DNA from: Chryseobacterium sp. 7
GTDB lineage: Bacteria; Bacteroidota; Bacteroidia; Flavobacteriales; Weeksellaceae
Direction of reading: 5' to 3'
Length of the DNA stretch: 64,000 nucleotides
NCBI RefSeq assembly: GCF_003663845.1
Contig: NZ_RCCA01000001.1
Coordinates: forward strand, 3,038,001-3,102,000
Below are positions 1-8,855 of this stretch, piece by piece. The notes under the pieces are model-generated. The model saw only the letters and a list, made by a program, of their open reading frames with translations, was not told the DNA's origin and ran no database searches. The translations under genes and the position numbers were made by a program. The stretch's first letter is position 1, and each line of letters begins with the position of its first letter.

Positions 1-1
1 T

Positions 2-190
2 GCTTACGATCTTCTTCACAATACTGACACCTACGCTTCCCAATATACAGAACAGGAAAAACAGTTATTCATTCGCAGACTTGAAATGCGTATTGATCCG
101 TCTGATCCGGTTTCCAAAGAGTATTTCTTAGCCATGTATGCCAATCCTCTGGTGAATAAGCTGAAGTTCGAGAAAGAACTTGAAGGCTAA
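2..190 (+). CDS. C-terminal fragment of an unidentified protein
   Basis: An open frame enters from the left edge and ends at the TAA at 188-190, giving about 62 residues that finish KLKFEKELEG. The fragment is charged, with no signal peptide, membrane segment or motif I recognise. The start and most of the gene lie outside the window, so no function is proposed. A MITE-like palindrome follows about 50 bp downstream, typical of the end of a transcription unit here. Confidence 0.6.
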   Translation, partial: AYDLLHNTDTYASQYTEQEKQLFIRRLEMRIDPSDPVSKEYFLAMYANPLVNKLKFEKELEG

Positions 191-240
191 TTCAGGATAA
201 AATAAAAGAGACTCTCTTATAAATTAAATCATTTGGCTAT

Positions 241-296
241 GTCATTCTGACGAAGGAAGAATCTTATTAATGGGATTCTTCCTTCGTCAGAATGAC
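241..296. repeat. Perfect palindromic repeat (MITE-like family, copy 1)
   Basis: A 23-bp arm (241-263) starting gtcattctgacgaagg is followed after 10 bp by its exact reverse complement (274-296). The same outer sequence, gtcattctga / tcagaatgac, recurs at 9657-9728 and 21815-21894, so this is a dispersed intergenic element. It lies between the stop at 190 and the convergent gene ending at 344, and could also fold as a bidirectional terminator. Confidence 0.85.
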
Positions 297-343
297 TTTT
301 GAGAAAGCTTCTAATGTTGTTATGCTATAAATCCGAAAGGTTT

Positions 344-1393
344 TTATTTAGACTGTGACATAGAATCTACCTCTATAATTGCATCTGCAAATGCTTTGGG
401 AGCCTCCTGCGGCAAATTATGTCCAATACCGCCCTTTAGGGTGTGATGTGCATATTTGCCCGTATATTTAGACGCATAATTTTCCGGTGCAGGAAACGCA
501 GCACCGTTGGCGTCACCTTCCAAAGTAACTGTTGGAACTGTAATAGACGGAGATTTTGCCAATTTGGCTTCAAGCACATCGTATTGTTTTTCTCCTTTAG
601 CTAATCCTAAACGCCAGCGGTAATTGTGAATGACAATATCAACGTGATCAGGATTATTGAATGCTGCGGCTGAGCGTTCGTAGGTTTGGTCATCAAAAGC
701 CCACTTTGGAGAAGCTGTTTTCCAGATTAATTTATTAAATGCTAAAGTATTGGCTTTATACCCCTTATACCCTCTTTCGGTGGAAAAATAATACTGGTAC
801 CACCATAAAAGTTCAGCATTGGGCGGCAGAGGCTTTTCGTTGGCCTTTGGACTTCCAATTAAGTATCCGCTTACTGCTACCAATCCGGTGCAACGCCTTG
901 GCCACAGTGCTGCCATGATATCTGCCGTTCTGGCTCCCCAGTCAAAACCGCCAATGATGGCTTTATCTATTTTAAGCGCATCCATAAAAGCAATGATATC
1001 CAATGCCACAGCGCTCTGTTGACCGTTACGTTTTGTATTAGGTGATACGAAAGTAGTGGTTCCGTACCCTCTCAGATAAGGTACTAAAACGCGGTAGCCT
1101 TTTTCTGCAAGCATCCCTGAAGACTGCTCGAAACTATGAATATCATACGGCCAGCCATGAAGAAGGATTACCGGCTTCCCATTTTCGGGTCCTATTTCTG
1201 CATAACCTATATCCAATAACCCGGCTCTGATTTTTTTCGTATGCTGAAAAGCTGACCGGACCGCTGCATTTTCAAAGTCTTTTTCTCCAATGGTATTATT
1301 CTGTGCTTTTAGAGAAGATAATCCCATTCCCATAAAAATAACGAAGGAAATAACGGATAATAATTTTTTACAGAAGTTCAATGTAGTATTCAT
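344..1393 (-). CDS. Secreted alpha/beta hydrolase, epoxide-hydrolase-like
   Basis: A 349-residue protein with a signal peptide (about residues 1-31, ending SSLKAQ), so exported. The hydrolase fold shows the oxyanion-loop motif HGWP at 79-82 and a nucleophile elbow GGFDWGAR with Asp at about 151. The usual C-terminal histidine is in GGIGHNLP, about residue 325. An Asp nucleophile, not Ser, is the hallmark of epoxide hydrolases and haloalkane dehalogenases, so hydrolysis of an epoxide or halide is the family expectation; the substrate is unknown. The ATG at 1393 fits the signal peptide. It is single, converging on the fragment at 1-190. Confidence 0.85.
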   Translation of the reverse strand: MNTTLNFCKKLLSVISFVIFMGMGLSSLKAQNNTIGEKDFENAAVRSAFQHTKKIRAGLLDIGYAEIGPENGKPVILLHGWPYDIHSFEQSSGMLAEKGYRVLVPYLRGYGTTTFVSPNTKRNGQQSAVALDIIAFMDALKIDKAIIGGFDWGARTADIMAALWPRRCTGLVAVSGYLIGSPKANEKPLPPNAELLWWYQYYFSTERGYKGYKANTLAFNKLIWKTASPKWAFDDQTYERSAAAFNNPDHVDIVIHNYRWRLGLAKGEKQYDVLEAKLAKSPSITVPTVTLEGDANGAAFPAPENYASKYTGKYAHHTLKGGIGHNLPQEAPKAFADAIIEVDSMSQSK

Positions 1394-1639
1394 AATGGTG
1401 ATGTTTTGTTTGGGTAAAATTATTTCAGAACAGAGACAGAAGTAAGAAGAAATGATTTGAACAGGCCATATTAAAAGGCGAATACTGATTTTCCGGCGCT
1501 AAACCGGACAGCATAATACAATGCATTAATCCATTTCTTTTTGAGAATTAAAATTGATCATCAATAGATACGAAAAGTAATTCATCATCCATCAGTTTTT
1601 CCAAAAGCATTATCTTCGTACCTGAAAAAATTTGACAAA

Positions 1640-2185
1640 ATGAAAAAAATAATATTGCTGGCTTCTGTTGTTCTCGTTCTCAATTCCTGTGTGGTAAGAA
1701 CGGCTACAAAAGTAGTATCGGGTGCAGTAAACCTGGGATATAAAGCCGTAAAAGGAACTGTAAATGGAATCAGCTGGGCAGTAAGCAAAGCCAAAGGAAA
1801 AATAGACGAAGACCGTCTGGATGGTACCTGGAAAGTAGTAGGGGTATACCGTGGTTCTTTTGAGGATTTTTCTAAAGATCAGAATCCGGACGGGTCATTT
1901 ACTTCAGAGTGTACGGAAGGCTTTGATCAGATTGTTTTCAAGGCTAAAAAATCTAAATTCAAGCCGGTACACTGCAGTACACAGGATGAAGACTGGGTAA
2001 AATATTCTATGGAGTTTGGAAAAAATCCTTCCACGAAAGAAAAGGAAAATTATATAGAATACAATTCCAACAATTATATTTCTGTAATTGATGTGAATAA
2101 TAAGACCATGGTACTGGAAGGAAATCTGATGCCTAAGCTGGCATTTTCCGGAGCTAAATTATATCTTCTTGAAAAGGTAAAATAA
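1640..2185 (+). CDS. Lipocalin-like lipoprotein
   Basis: A 181-residue protein starting MKKIILLASVVLVLNSC, a lipoprotein signal with the lipobox cysteine at 17, so probably membrane-anchored. After a hydrophobic/basic spacer (about 18-55) comes a domain beginning LDGTWKVVGVYRG, typical of small lipocalin-like lipoproteins of Bacteroidota, with a later EYNSNNYISVIDVNNKTMVL strand pattern. Ligand and function are unknown. A TATCTTCG near-match to the -7 promoter box lies at 1611-1618. It converges on the DUF3592 gene. Confidence 0.75.
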   Translation: MKKIILLASVVLVLNSCVVRTATKVVSGAVNLGYKAVKGTVNGISWAVSKAKGKIDEDRLDGTWKVVGVYRGSFEDFSKDQNPDGSFTSECTEGFDQIVFKAKKSKFKPVHCSTQDEDWVKYSMEFGKNPSTKEKENYIEYNSNNYISVIDVNNKTMVLEGNLMPKLAFSGAKLYLLEKVK

Positions 2186-2203
2186 AAATATAACGGGAGA
2201 AGG

Positions 2204-2632
2204 TTATTTTAAAAACTGGTTGGCAATAAAATAACCTCCTCCTATTACCAATAATGGCAAAGCTATAGAAACCAGTATCAGAGGCCATGCAAAGATCCTG
2301 AAATAAGTATACAACGTTACGGAAGACGGATCAGCAGGATCATAAATAACGGTTTCTGTTTCTCCTACTGACCACGCTGAAGGATTGGTACCTTCCGGCA
2401 GTTCATATGTATATTCTATATTATTCCGGGTACGAAAGGTAAAAAGCGGACTGAATACTTCTCCGTCTGATTCAAACACCCGTAGTGAAGTGACGGTAGC
2501 TGTTGCTTTCTCAGCATTTTTTAAGAAAAAAAGAGTATTTTTGAGACTCAGCAATGCTGCCACAAACAGAATTACTCCTGCCCCCAGGATGATATAATAT
2601 TGCCACATGGTTTTGTTTTTATTTCCGTTCAT
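2204..2632 (-). CDS. DUF3592 membrane protein
   Basis: A 142-residue protein with a transmembrane helix near residues 10-30 and one or two near the C-terminus (about 113-138). Between them is a soluble beta-rich segment (ATATVTSLRVFESDGEVFSPLFTFR... VGETETVIYDPADP). This helix-loop-helix layout, with a YDPxDP-type motif, matches DUF3592, a family without a known function. It stands alone, 18 bp from the convergent lipoprotein gene. Confidence 0.7.
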   Translation of the reverse strand: MNGNKNKTMWQYYIILGAGVILFVAALLSLKNTLFFLKNAEKATATVTSLRVFESDGEVFSPLFTFRTRNNIEYTYELPEGTNPSAWSVGETETVIYDPADPSSVTLYTYFRIFAWPLILVSIALPLLVIGGGYFIANQFLK

Positions 2633-2743
2633 AATCTTTTACTCTGAAAACCGATATTTCAACTATCTTGCTTATTTTCAGATTAATACTTTAAATATAC
2701 AAAGATTTACCACATCATTATTACAACCAGAAAAACCAATCTT

Positions 2744-4231
2744 TTATCTGCTTTCTATATCAACAATTTTCTTTCCTTCTTCGCCCAGATAATGAAGTAC
2801 CAGTTTTTCATATACTTTGTAACCGTTGTCAATATTGGTAAAAATAACAATTCCTTTTCCGGATTCCGGTACTATTAAAGCAATACATCTGGTTCCCTGA
2901 TCTGCTCCGCCATGAGATAGCGCATATTTCCCCTTTCCAAGATCATAGATTTCAAAACCTAGCCCGAAGTACTTATTTTCTTTAACTTTCACCTGCTTTT
3001 TAATCATTTCCTGAAAAACTTCCGGTTTAAGATTCTTTCCTTTCATCACACTCACCATAAAGTTTCCGTAATCTTCTACCGTAGTATGCAGATCATCGGC
3101 AGCATTGGCTGTTTTAATTTTTTCTATGGGATAAGCCTCTCCTTTTTCATTATATCCTGTTACAAATCTTGATTCATCCAGGTTCTCATTCCAGATATAA
3201 TTGGTATTATTCATTTTGAGTGGTTTAAAAATCAATTCTGCAGCAAGTTCATCAAGCGTTTTTCCGAACTTTTTTTCCAGTGCTTTTCTTAAGTATTCAA
3301 AACCTTCCCCCGAGTATTGGTATTTGGTGCCGGGTTCAAACTGAAAGTTCAGTTTTTTGTCAGTATTCATCCATCTCCAGTTGGGAAAACCAGTTTGATG
3401 ACTCAGAATAATTCTCGTAGTCAGTTTTTGATGTCTTGGGTCGCTGATGATGTCAGGATCTGTCCAGTAAGCATCTAAAGGTTCATCCAATTTCCATTTT
3501 CCCAAACTTACCAAACGCAGAGCAACCATTGCTGTAACGGGTTTGGTGAGTGATGCTACATTAAAGTAAGCATTAATTGGAGCTGAAACTCCTTTCTTAA
3601 CATCTCCAAAAACTTTTACCTGCTGAAGTTTTCCTCCTTTAATAATTCCTAATCCCAGGGTTGGAATATTATTTTCTTTCAACCAGCTTAGCATCGACTG
3701 ATCATTATCAAACATGGCTTCACTATCGGTGGTTTGCTTTGGATGATGATTAAAGCTTAATGAATTCTTAAGTTTCCACTCTGTATTTTCCAGCATCCAA
3801 AGGTGGGTAAACTTTGCTTCTCCAACTAATTTCTCTGCCTGATCTCCTGCTTTTTCATAAAAAAGATGATCTCCATTCTGAATGGCAGCGTATATCTTTC
3901 CATCCTTGTACATGGGATAAATCTCAGTACTTTTCTTCACCAGAACTCTTTTCAGCTGATAGGTTTCAGGAGATTTGCACAATCCATTTTTAAAATCGAT
4001 GATGAATTTTTCTCTATCCTCAAAACCGCCTTTATCGTGATAAAATTCAAATTTGTCGCTTAGCATGCTTTCCATTTGTCTGATGTTGCAGGTATTATAC
4101 CCTTTGGAAAAAAACAGACTGTCTTGTGAAATAATGGTTTTGTAAAGCGGATCTGTATTTTGCACTTGAGCTTGTATTATGCTAAAGAATAAAGTACAGA
4201 GAGGGAGAAAAATCTGAGTCAGCTTTGTCAT
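2744..4231 (-). CDS. Serine beta-lactamase-like hydrolase with NTF2-like N-terminal domain
   Basis: From the ATG at 4231 the product is 495 residues; an upstream TTG at 4246 overlaps a promoter-like AATCTTTG and is not preferred. A signal peptide (1-22, ending IIQAQ) precedes a DUF4440/SnoaL-like domain (about 30-160). A class C beta-lactamase / esterase domain follows: SxxK in VASLTKP (Ser227, Lys230), the second motif as YSG (Tyr306), and a third motif SHGGAD near the C-terminus. Such proteins are usually periplasmic esterases or peptidases rather than antibiotic-resistance enzymes. The substrate is not predictable. Confidence 0.85.
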   Translation of the reverse strand: MTKLTQIFLPLCTLFFSIIQAQVQNTDPLYKTIISQDSLFFSKGYNTCNIRQMESMLSDKFEFYHDKGGFEDREKFIIDFKNGLCKSPETYQLKRVLVKKSTEIYPMYKDGKIYAAIQNGDHLFYEKAGDQAEKLVGEAKFTHLWMLENTEWKLKNSLSFNHHPKQTTDSEAMFDNDQSMLSWLKENNIPTLGLGIIKGGKLQQVKVFGDVKKGVSAPINAYFNVASLTKPVTAMVALRLVSLGKWKLDEPLDAYWTDPDIISDPRHQKLTTRIILSHQTGFPNWRWMNTDKKLNFQFEPGTKYQYSGEGFEYLRKALEKKFGKTLDELAAELIFKPLKMNNTNYIWNENLDESRFVTGYNEKGEAYPIEKIKTANAADDLHTTVEDYGNFMVSVMKGKNLKPEVFQEMIKKQVKVKENKYFGLGFEIYDLGKGKYALSHGGADQGTRCIALIVPESGKGIVIFTNIDNGYKVYEKLVLHYLGEEGKKIVDIESR

Positions 4232-4316
4232 TGTTTTTTTTGACAAAGATTATCTTTTCAATCGTTTTTTGATTAAAAATGAACCCGACAAAAACCCGAC
4301 AAAGTGATGACAGGCT

Positions 4317-4895
4317 TTATATCATACTGAATTTCAGATAGAAATGCAATTTCTTATTTCTGTCTATTTCGGCAGCATTGCGAATAATAATAAACACATT
4401 GGAGAGAACAATCAGGAGCATAAGAATGAGCGTAAACGGCCTCCCAAGCTTTAAAAAGATACCAATAATAAAGATAATGGGTGCCATAACTGTCCAGATC
4501 ATCTGAACGGAAATAATCTGTCTTACGAGATTATTCTTCTGTTTCATGGTAAACATCAACAGTAATGGAACGAGAATATTCAGCGGAGGTAAAAGGATAA
4601 ATAATAAAGATGAAAGGTTAATGATTTTAATGTAAGCATAATTAACGGGAACTGAAACAGGCTCTTCTTCTAAGCTTTCTTCGACCTGATCTGTTTCTGG
4701 AATGAACTGAGGAATATCTTCCAGCAATGCACCCTCCTCTATTTCCAATGTCTGTGCCAGTGCTCTGCGCGTATGTCCTTTGGGCTCCGTTCCAGCTTCT
4801 ATACGTTGAATAGTCCTTACAGAAATCTTTGATTTTTCTGATAGTTCTTCCTGCGTAAGATTTTTTTGTTCTCTTATGGCTTTTAGCTTGGACAT
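4317..4895 (-). CDS. XRE-family regulator with membrane-spanning C-terminus
   Basis: The preferred ATG at 4895 gives a 192-residue protein starting MSKLKAIREQKNLTQEELS, the first helix of a Cro/CI-type HTH (about 5-60, with ISVRTIQRIEAGTEPKGHT). An acidic linker (QVEESLEEEP) leads to three hydrophobic segments (about 90-175). An in-frame ATG at 4973 would add 26 residues that look like leader. HTH proteins with a TM tail are common in Bacteroidota and probably sense something at the inner membrane. Targets are unknown; it does not form an obvious operon. Confidence 0.75.
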   Translation of the reverse strand: MSKLKAIREQKNLTQEELSEKSKISVRTIQRIEAGTEPKGHTRRALAQTLEIEEGALLEDIPQFIPETDQVEESLEEEPVSVPVNYAYIKIINLSSLLFILLPPLNILVPLLLMFTMKQKNNLVRQIISVQMIWTVMAPIIFIIGIFLKLGRPFTLILMLLIVLSNVFIIIRNAAEIDRNKKLHFYLKFSMI

Positions 4896-5107
4896 AATAG
4901 TCGGTAAAATATTTTCTATTGATTCCTGATGACAAATGTATAGATCTTTTTCAACATGATAAAGAGCTTTCATCGGTTTTGAACCGGAAATAAAAATGAA
5001 TTTTGAGGAAACAATTTCATGTTTCTTATATAAACAAAAGAAATGGATTAATCAATGATCAATCCATTATTAACAATTTGAATGATGTATTATAAAAACA
5101 AAGTATC

Positions 5108-6397
5108 CTAAACCTGAGGATCAACATACAGAATCAGATCCCCCGGAAGTGTAACACTTGTTAAAGGAGCAATAGTAGCTGCCGGCCAATTGAAAGAAGT
5201 GGACGCACTTCCGATATTGGCTCCTACCTGAGACATGCTAATATTAAATTTAAGCTGAGTAACAACTATTGGCACAACAATAGCAACAACAGCTGCCACA
5301 CACGCACCTAAAGTACCAAAAGTTGCAATAATGAGTGCTCCTACAATCGCCCAACCTCCGGCACTCAATGCTGCAGAGCCACTTCCGGATGGAGCATCAA
5401 CACCAAACGAGATAGTTTGCCCAGATAAGGTAGGCGTAAGGTAAATATGCCCGCTGACATTAATCCATATCAGACTGGAAAAAGCAGAAATTGGATAGCC
5501 CACCGCTCCGTAATCAGACTGTATTTGCCCACTGTTATTTACATAATTGTTCATACTCGTTAATTTAGGATCATATTCACCATCCAGATTTACGGAGGTA
5601 TTGAGGCTTACGTTATAAGGTGTACTTGAGTTTCCCGTCACCGTAAATGAACTTGCAGCTGTATTCAGCTGTGTAGCCAGAACAGGCAGCAACATATTAT
5701 TAAGGATACAACGATTAGAGATATAAAGTGCAGCGTTCTGATCAGAGGGTAATAAAGCCGGCCCTCCAGAAAAGTTAAGTGTACCTGGAGATCCTGTACT
5801 TGTATTGGCTACCATAGCCAGGATATTAGAGGAAGCATCCGAGGTGTTAGGCTGGGTAGCAAAATACACACTGCCTGTAGGCAATACAGCAGCCGGAACT
5901 CCCTCCATATTTACTGTTCCCAAATAATAAGAGCCTCCAGTATATAAATCTTGCAGGTAATATTGAATAACTCCATTGAGCAGAGCTACCCAACCTTGTG
6001 GAGGCTGTATACTTACCGTATAGGTAGCTAGCTGGCTGGCAAGATCCAAATACAGTCTTACAGCACTGGTACCATCCAGAGTAATGCTCACATATGACAG
6101 ATTGGAAACAATAAGGAGAGTACTATCTGGCGGAATTGTATGCGATACACCGGATGAAGTAAGAGTCCCGCTTATAGGAACTTCTATTGAAGCCATAGAA
6201 TTTGTTCCCGAACTTTGTGATGGATTAAGATTCGTAGTGGGTACCCCAAAAGATCCGTCAAACGTTATCCCAGATATTGTTGTATTTACATTACTGGGAA
6301 AAAGATTATCATTATAAGCGACTTCAATGAGTTCATTGAGCAATGTTTGTGTTGCTACCGCTACAAGATCCCATCCCTGGGTCATTACTGTTGCCAT
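5108..6397 (-). CDS. P47/TULIP-like protein (tentative)
   Basis: A 429-residue protein with no signal peptide. The N-terminus MATVMTQGWDLVAVATQTLLNELI resembles the xxGWDxV start of the clostridial P47/OrfX (TULIP, lipid-binding) family. A middle segment ALYISNRCILNNMLLP is also P47-like. Most of the chain is Ser/Thr/Asn-rich beta sequence, with a Gly/Ala/Val hydrophobic stretch at about 347-379. Family assignment is from recall of motifs, not a search. The gene starts 4 bp after the stop of the small gene at 6402-6740, so the two form an operon. Three 60-bp lines I counted are 43-47% GC, above the surroundings, hinting at transfer. Confidence 0.55.
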   Translation of the reverse strand: MATVMTQGWDLVAVATQTLLNELIEVAYNDNLFPSNVNTTISGITFDGSFGVPTTNLNPSQSSGTNSMASIEVPISGTLTSSGVSHTIPPDSTLLIVSNLSYVSITLDGTSAVRLYLDLASQLATYTVSIQPPQGWVALLNGVIQYYLQDLYTGGSYYLGTVNMEGVPAAVLPTGSVYFATQPNTSDASSNILAMVANTSTGSPGTLNFSGGPALLPSDQNAALYISNRCILNNMLLPVLATQLNTAASSFTVTGNSSTPYNVSLNTSVNLDGEYDPKLTSMNNYVNNSGQIQSDYGAVGYPISAFSSLIWINVSGHIYLTPTLSGQTISFGVDAPSGSGSAALSAGGWAIVGALIIATFGTLGACVAAVVAIVVPIVVTQLKFNISMSQVGANIGSASTSFNWPAATIAPLTSVTLPGDLILYVDPQV

Positions 6398-6401
6398 ATC
6401 T

Positions 6402-6740
6402 TTATTTTTTTAATGTGGTTACTAATAATTCAGAAGCATTTCTAATCATTTGAATGATATCCTGTGGAATTCCCATATTGGCATTTTCCATAGCCTGAAC
6501 GGGATTTTCTATATATTTCCGTCCATTATCTGGCGATTGCGAAATCCATTCGATAATTTTATTCTCGTATGGCATAAGGGCCATGTAAGCCTGCCGAACT
6601 TTTTCGTTAACCGCCGGATCCTGAGTGAATTCTGATCCAGCGAATGAAGAAAAGCCTTTATTGGCATGAAAGGTCACATCATAATATTTTCCATTTTCGG
6701 TAAATTGAAATGATGTTTCATTTAAAGTGTGTGTGTCCAT
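6402..6740 (-). CDS. Small soluble protein, partner of the P47-like gene
   Basis: Starting at the ATG at 6740 the product is 112 residues (MDTHTLNETSFQFTENGKYY...); the longer reading needs a GTG at 6785. It has no signal or membrane segment. The N-terminal half looks beta-stranded (TSFQFTENGKYYDVTFHANKGF), and the C-terminal half helical, ending IRNASELLVTTLKK. I do not recognise the family. It is the first gene of a two-gene unit with the P47-like protein and may be a chaperone or partner for it, by position only. Confidence 0.6.
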   Translation of the reverse strand: MDTHTLNETSFQFTENGKYYDVTFHANKGFSSFAGSEFTQDPAVNEKVRQAYMALMPYENKIIEWISQSPDNGRKYIENPVQAMENANMGIPQDIIQMIRNASELLVTTLKK

Positions 6741-7077
6741 GTGATTTGATTTTGAATGTTGCCTACTCTGAAAGGTTTTCGGCACTCCCTATTTATCTCA
6801 GTTATTTGATAGGAAACAGTTTAAAGAGTCTTTCGTACAGCACTCAGCAAAGTTCTTTTTCTGATTTCCTAAGTCAAAGTAACGAACAAAAACATCAGAA
6901 TTTTACAGTATAAACAACCAAAAAAAACATTCCGTACAAATACTCCCTATATAGTGATTACACAATAAAATTTTATTCCGACAGAATAGAAAGCTAAAAA
7001 AAACTTGAAGATAATCGATAGAATACATCAGGCTGCAAATTTCCTATATTTGCGCAGAACAATAATAATACTCATAA
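6741..7077. other. Divergent intergenic region with LysE promoter
   Basis: About 340 bp of AT-rich DNA between the P47-like unit and the LysE gene. A clean -7 box TATATTTG lies at 7045-7052 on the plus strand, 25 bp before the LysE ATG. No clear matching box was found for the minus-strand unit; the nearest, TACTTTG near 6875, is imperfect. Confidence 0.5.
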
Positions 7078-7713
7078 ATGATTCCATTTCACCAACTTAT
7101 TTTTTTCATTCTGGCCGCACTTATTTTGGTCATCAGTCCCGGCCCTAATATGATTTATCTGATCTCAAAGTCTATAACACAGGGAAAAAAGTCTGGTTTT
7201 ATCTCGTTAGCCGGAGTCGTGTGCGGATTTTTATTTCATATCATTATGGTTTCTTTTGGTCTTACGGCTGTTTTACTGGCGGTTCCAATTGCTTATACTG
7301 TTCTTAAAACACTGGGAACTGTTTATCTTCTCTATCTGGCTTACCAGGCTATAAAACCAAAGAGCAGAAATATTTTTGATGTTGATAAAAATGTTGCCCA
7401 CGACAGCCCCAAAAAGCTTTTCACTATTGGTTTTCTAACAAACGTATTAAATCCGAAAGTGGCCGTTTTTTACCTGTCATTCTTTCCTCAGTTCATTAAG
7501 CCAGAGTATGGTTCTGTATTCGTGCAAAGCCTTGAACTCGGAGTTATTCAGGTACTGATCAGCTTCAGCATCAACTTTGTCATTGTGTTAACCGCTTCAA
7601 GAGTTGCCTTGTTCTTTTCCAATAATCCGGTCTGGATAAAAGTTCAGAAATGGTTTATGGCCAGTGTATTAACTTATTTAGCCATAAAAATGGCATTTTC
7701 AAAAGCAAAATAA
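7078..7713 (+). CDS. LysE/RhtB-family amino-acid exporter
   Basis: A 211-residue integral membrane protein with about six hydrophobic segments. The N-terminal ALILVISPGPNMIYLISKSITQGKKSGF is the diagnostic SPGPN...G...G signature of LysE/RhtB exporters, and the TNVLNPKVAVFYLSFFPQF segment is the second conserved motif. The family exports amino acids or their derivatives by proton motive force. A TATATTTG promoter box sits 25 bp upstream. The substrate cannot be read from sequence. Confidence 0.9.
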   Translation: MIPFHQLIFFILAALILVISPGPNMIYLISKSITQGKKSGFISLAGVVCGFLFHIIMVSFGLTAVLLAVPIAYTVLKTLGTVYLLYLAYQAIKPKSRNIFDVDKNVAHDSPKKLFTIGFLTNVLNPKVAVFYLSFFPQFIKPEYGSVFVQSLELGVIQVLISFSINFVIVLTASRVALFFSNNPVWIKVQKWFMASVLTYLAIKMAFSKAK

Positions 7714-7798
7714 ATCCGGAACAGGTTTCTTTCTGTACCGGATTCTAATGTATATTCATATAAAACGTAATCTAAGGGGACCGTTATGATATGTTTCG

Positions 7799-7806
7799 TA
7801 AATTTG
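7799..7806 (+). promoter_or_regulatory. -7 promoter box for the AraC gene
   Basis: TAAATTTG matches the Bacteroidota TAnnTTTG consensus about 96 bp before the AraC-family ATG at 7903. A second, imperfect match TAATCTTTG follows at about 7811-7819, so the exact start is uncertain. No clear -33 TTG was identified. Confidence 0.4.
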
Positions 7807-7902
7807 AGATTAATCTTTGGGCTGCGAAACCGTGAAAATACCTAATTTTACCATTGCGTATTTTCTCCTACCTTTCTTTTAATACAAACCGGATGCTGAA
7901 AG

Positions 7903-8766
7903 ATGAAACAGACCATTCCAACCTATGATTTAAACGGTATTACCCATCACCAATTTCATGTAAAAAGGATGGATAAAAGAACTCAGGATGCTGAGGATAT
8001 CCTTCTGGACAAAGGTATACACCGGGACAGTCATTATATTTTCACCTGTATGGAAAGTGGGCATGTGAGAATGATGGTCGATTTTAAAACCGTTGAAGCC
8101 AAAGATTCCGCTATTTTCTGTGTATTGCCCGGTCAGGTACATCAGGGACTTTTAATGAAAAACGTTTGCGGATGGTTTGTAGCGGTAAAAGCTGAACTTG
8201 TTCCGGATACTGTACGTTCTTTTTTTGATGAATCTCTGGGTGAAATACAGCCTTTGCCTATGGATAAAAAACTGGTCAAAAAGATGAGCACAACTGCCGG
8301 GATGCTTCATGACGCCTATACGAACGAAATGCTTTCCACTAAAGAAGGATTTCTGGTTGTTCTGTCATTGCTTAATGCCTTTTTGGGAATGTTTACTGTG
8401 ATGTATTCTCAGAAAAGCATTTTACACGTTTCAGGAGAAAGCCGTGCTTTACAACTTTCAAGAGCATTCAGGATTTTGGTTCGAAAAGATTTTAAAACCA
8501 TGAAAAGTCCATCCGAATATGCCGAAGCTTTAAACATTACAAGAGGCTATTTAACGGAAACTGTTCGGGAAGTAACAGGAAAACCCGCACAACACTGGAT
8601 TCATCAGGAAATTTTAATAGAAGCCAAAAGATTACTGGTTTTTACCAATCTGAGTGTAAAAGAGGTGGCTTACGAACTTGGATACGGTGATCACACCTAT
8701 TTCAGCCGTTTATTCTCCAAACTGGAAGACCAATCTCCTTCTGAATTCAGGAATCAACACCAATAG
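7903..8766 (+). CDS. AraC-family transcriptional regulator
   Basis: A 287-residue protein: an N-terminal cupin-like sensor region (about 20-130, with VLPGQVHQGLL) and a C-terminal AraC DNA-binding domain (about 185-285) with helix signatures YAEALNITRGYLTETVREVT and VKEVAYELGYGDHTYFSRLF. It lies 90 bp upstream of a siderophore-interacting-protein gene on the same strand. By position it may control that gene or the LysE gene. Its ligand is unknown. Confidence 0.9.
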   Translation: MKQTIPTYDLNGITHHQFHVKRMDKRTQDAEDILLDKGIHRDSHYIFTCMESGHVRMMVDFKTVEAKDSAIFCVLPGQVHQGLLMKNVCGWFVAVKAELVPDTVRSFFDESLGEIQPLPMDKKLVKKMSTTAGMLHDAYTNEMLSTKEGFLVVLSLLNAFLGMFTVMYSQKSILHVSGESRALQLSRAFRILVRKDFKTMKSPSEYAEALNITRGYLTETVREVTGKPAQHWIHQEILIEAKRLLVFTNLSVKEVAYELGYGDHTYFSRLFSKLEDQSPSEFRNQHQ

Positions 8767-8855
8767 ACATTCAACCACGAATAGTCCAATTAATTCCCCG
8801 AAACCGCTATCGGTATTTCCTGATTTTGCAACGTCCTTTGCAATAAAAATAATTT

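Noticed and set aside
4232..4246. TTG start of the beta-lactamase-like gene
   Set aside because: It overlaps the AATCTTTG promoter-like box and adds nothing to the signal peptide; the ATG at 4231 fits better.
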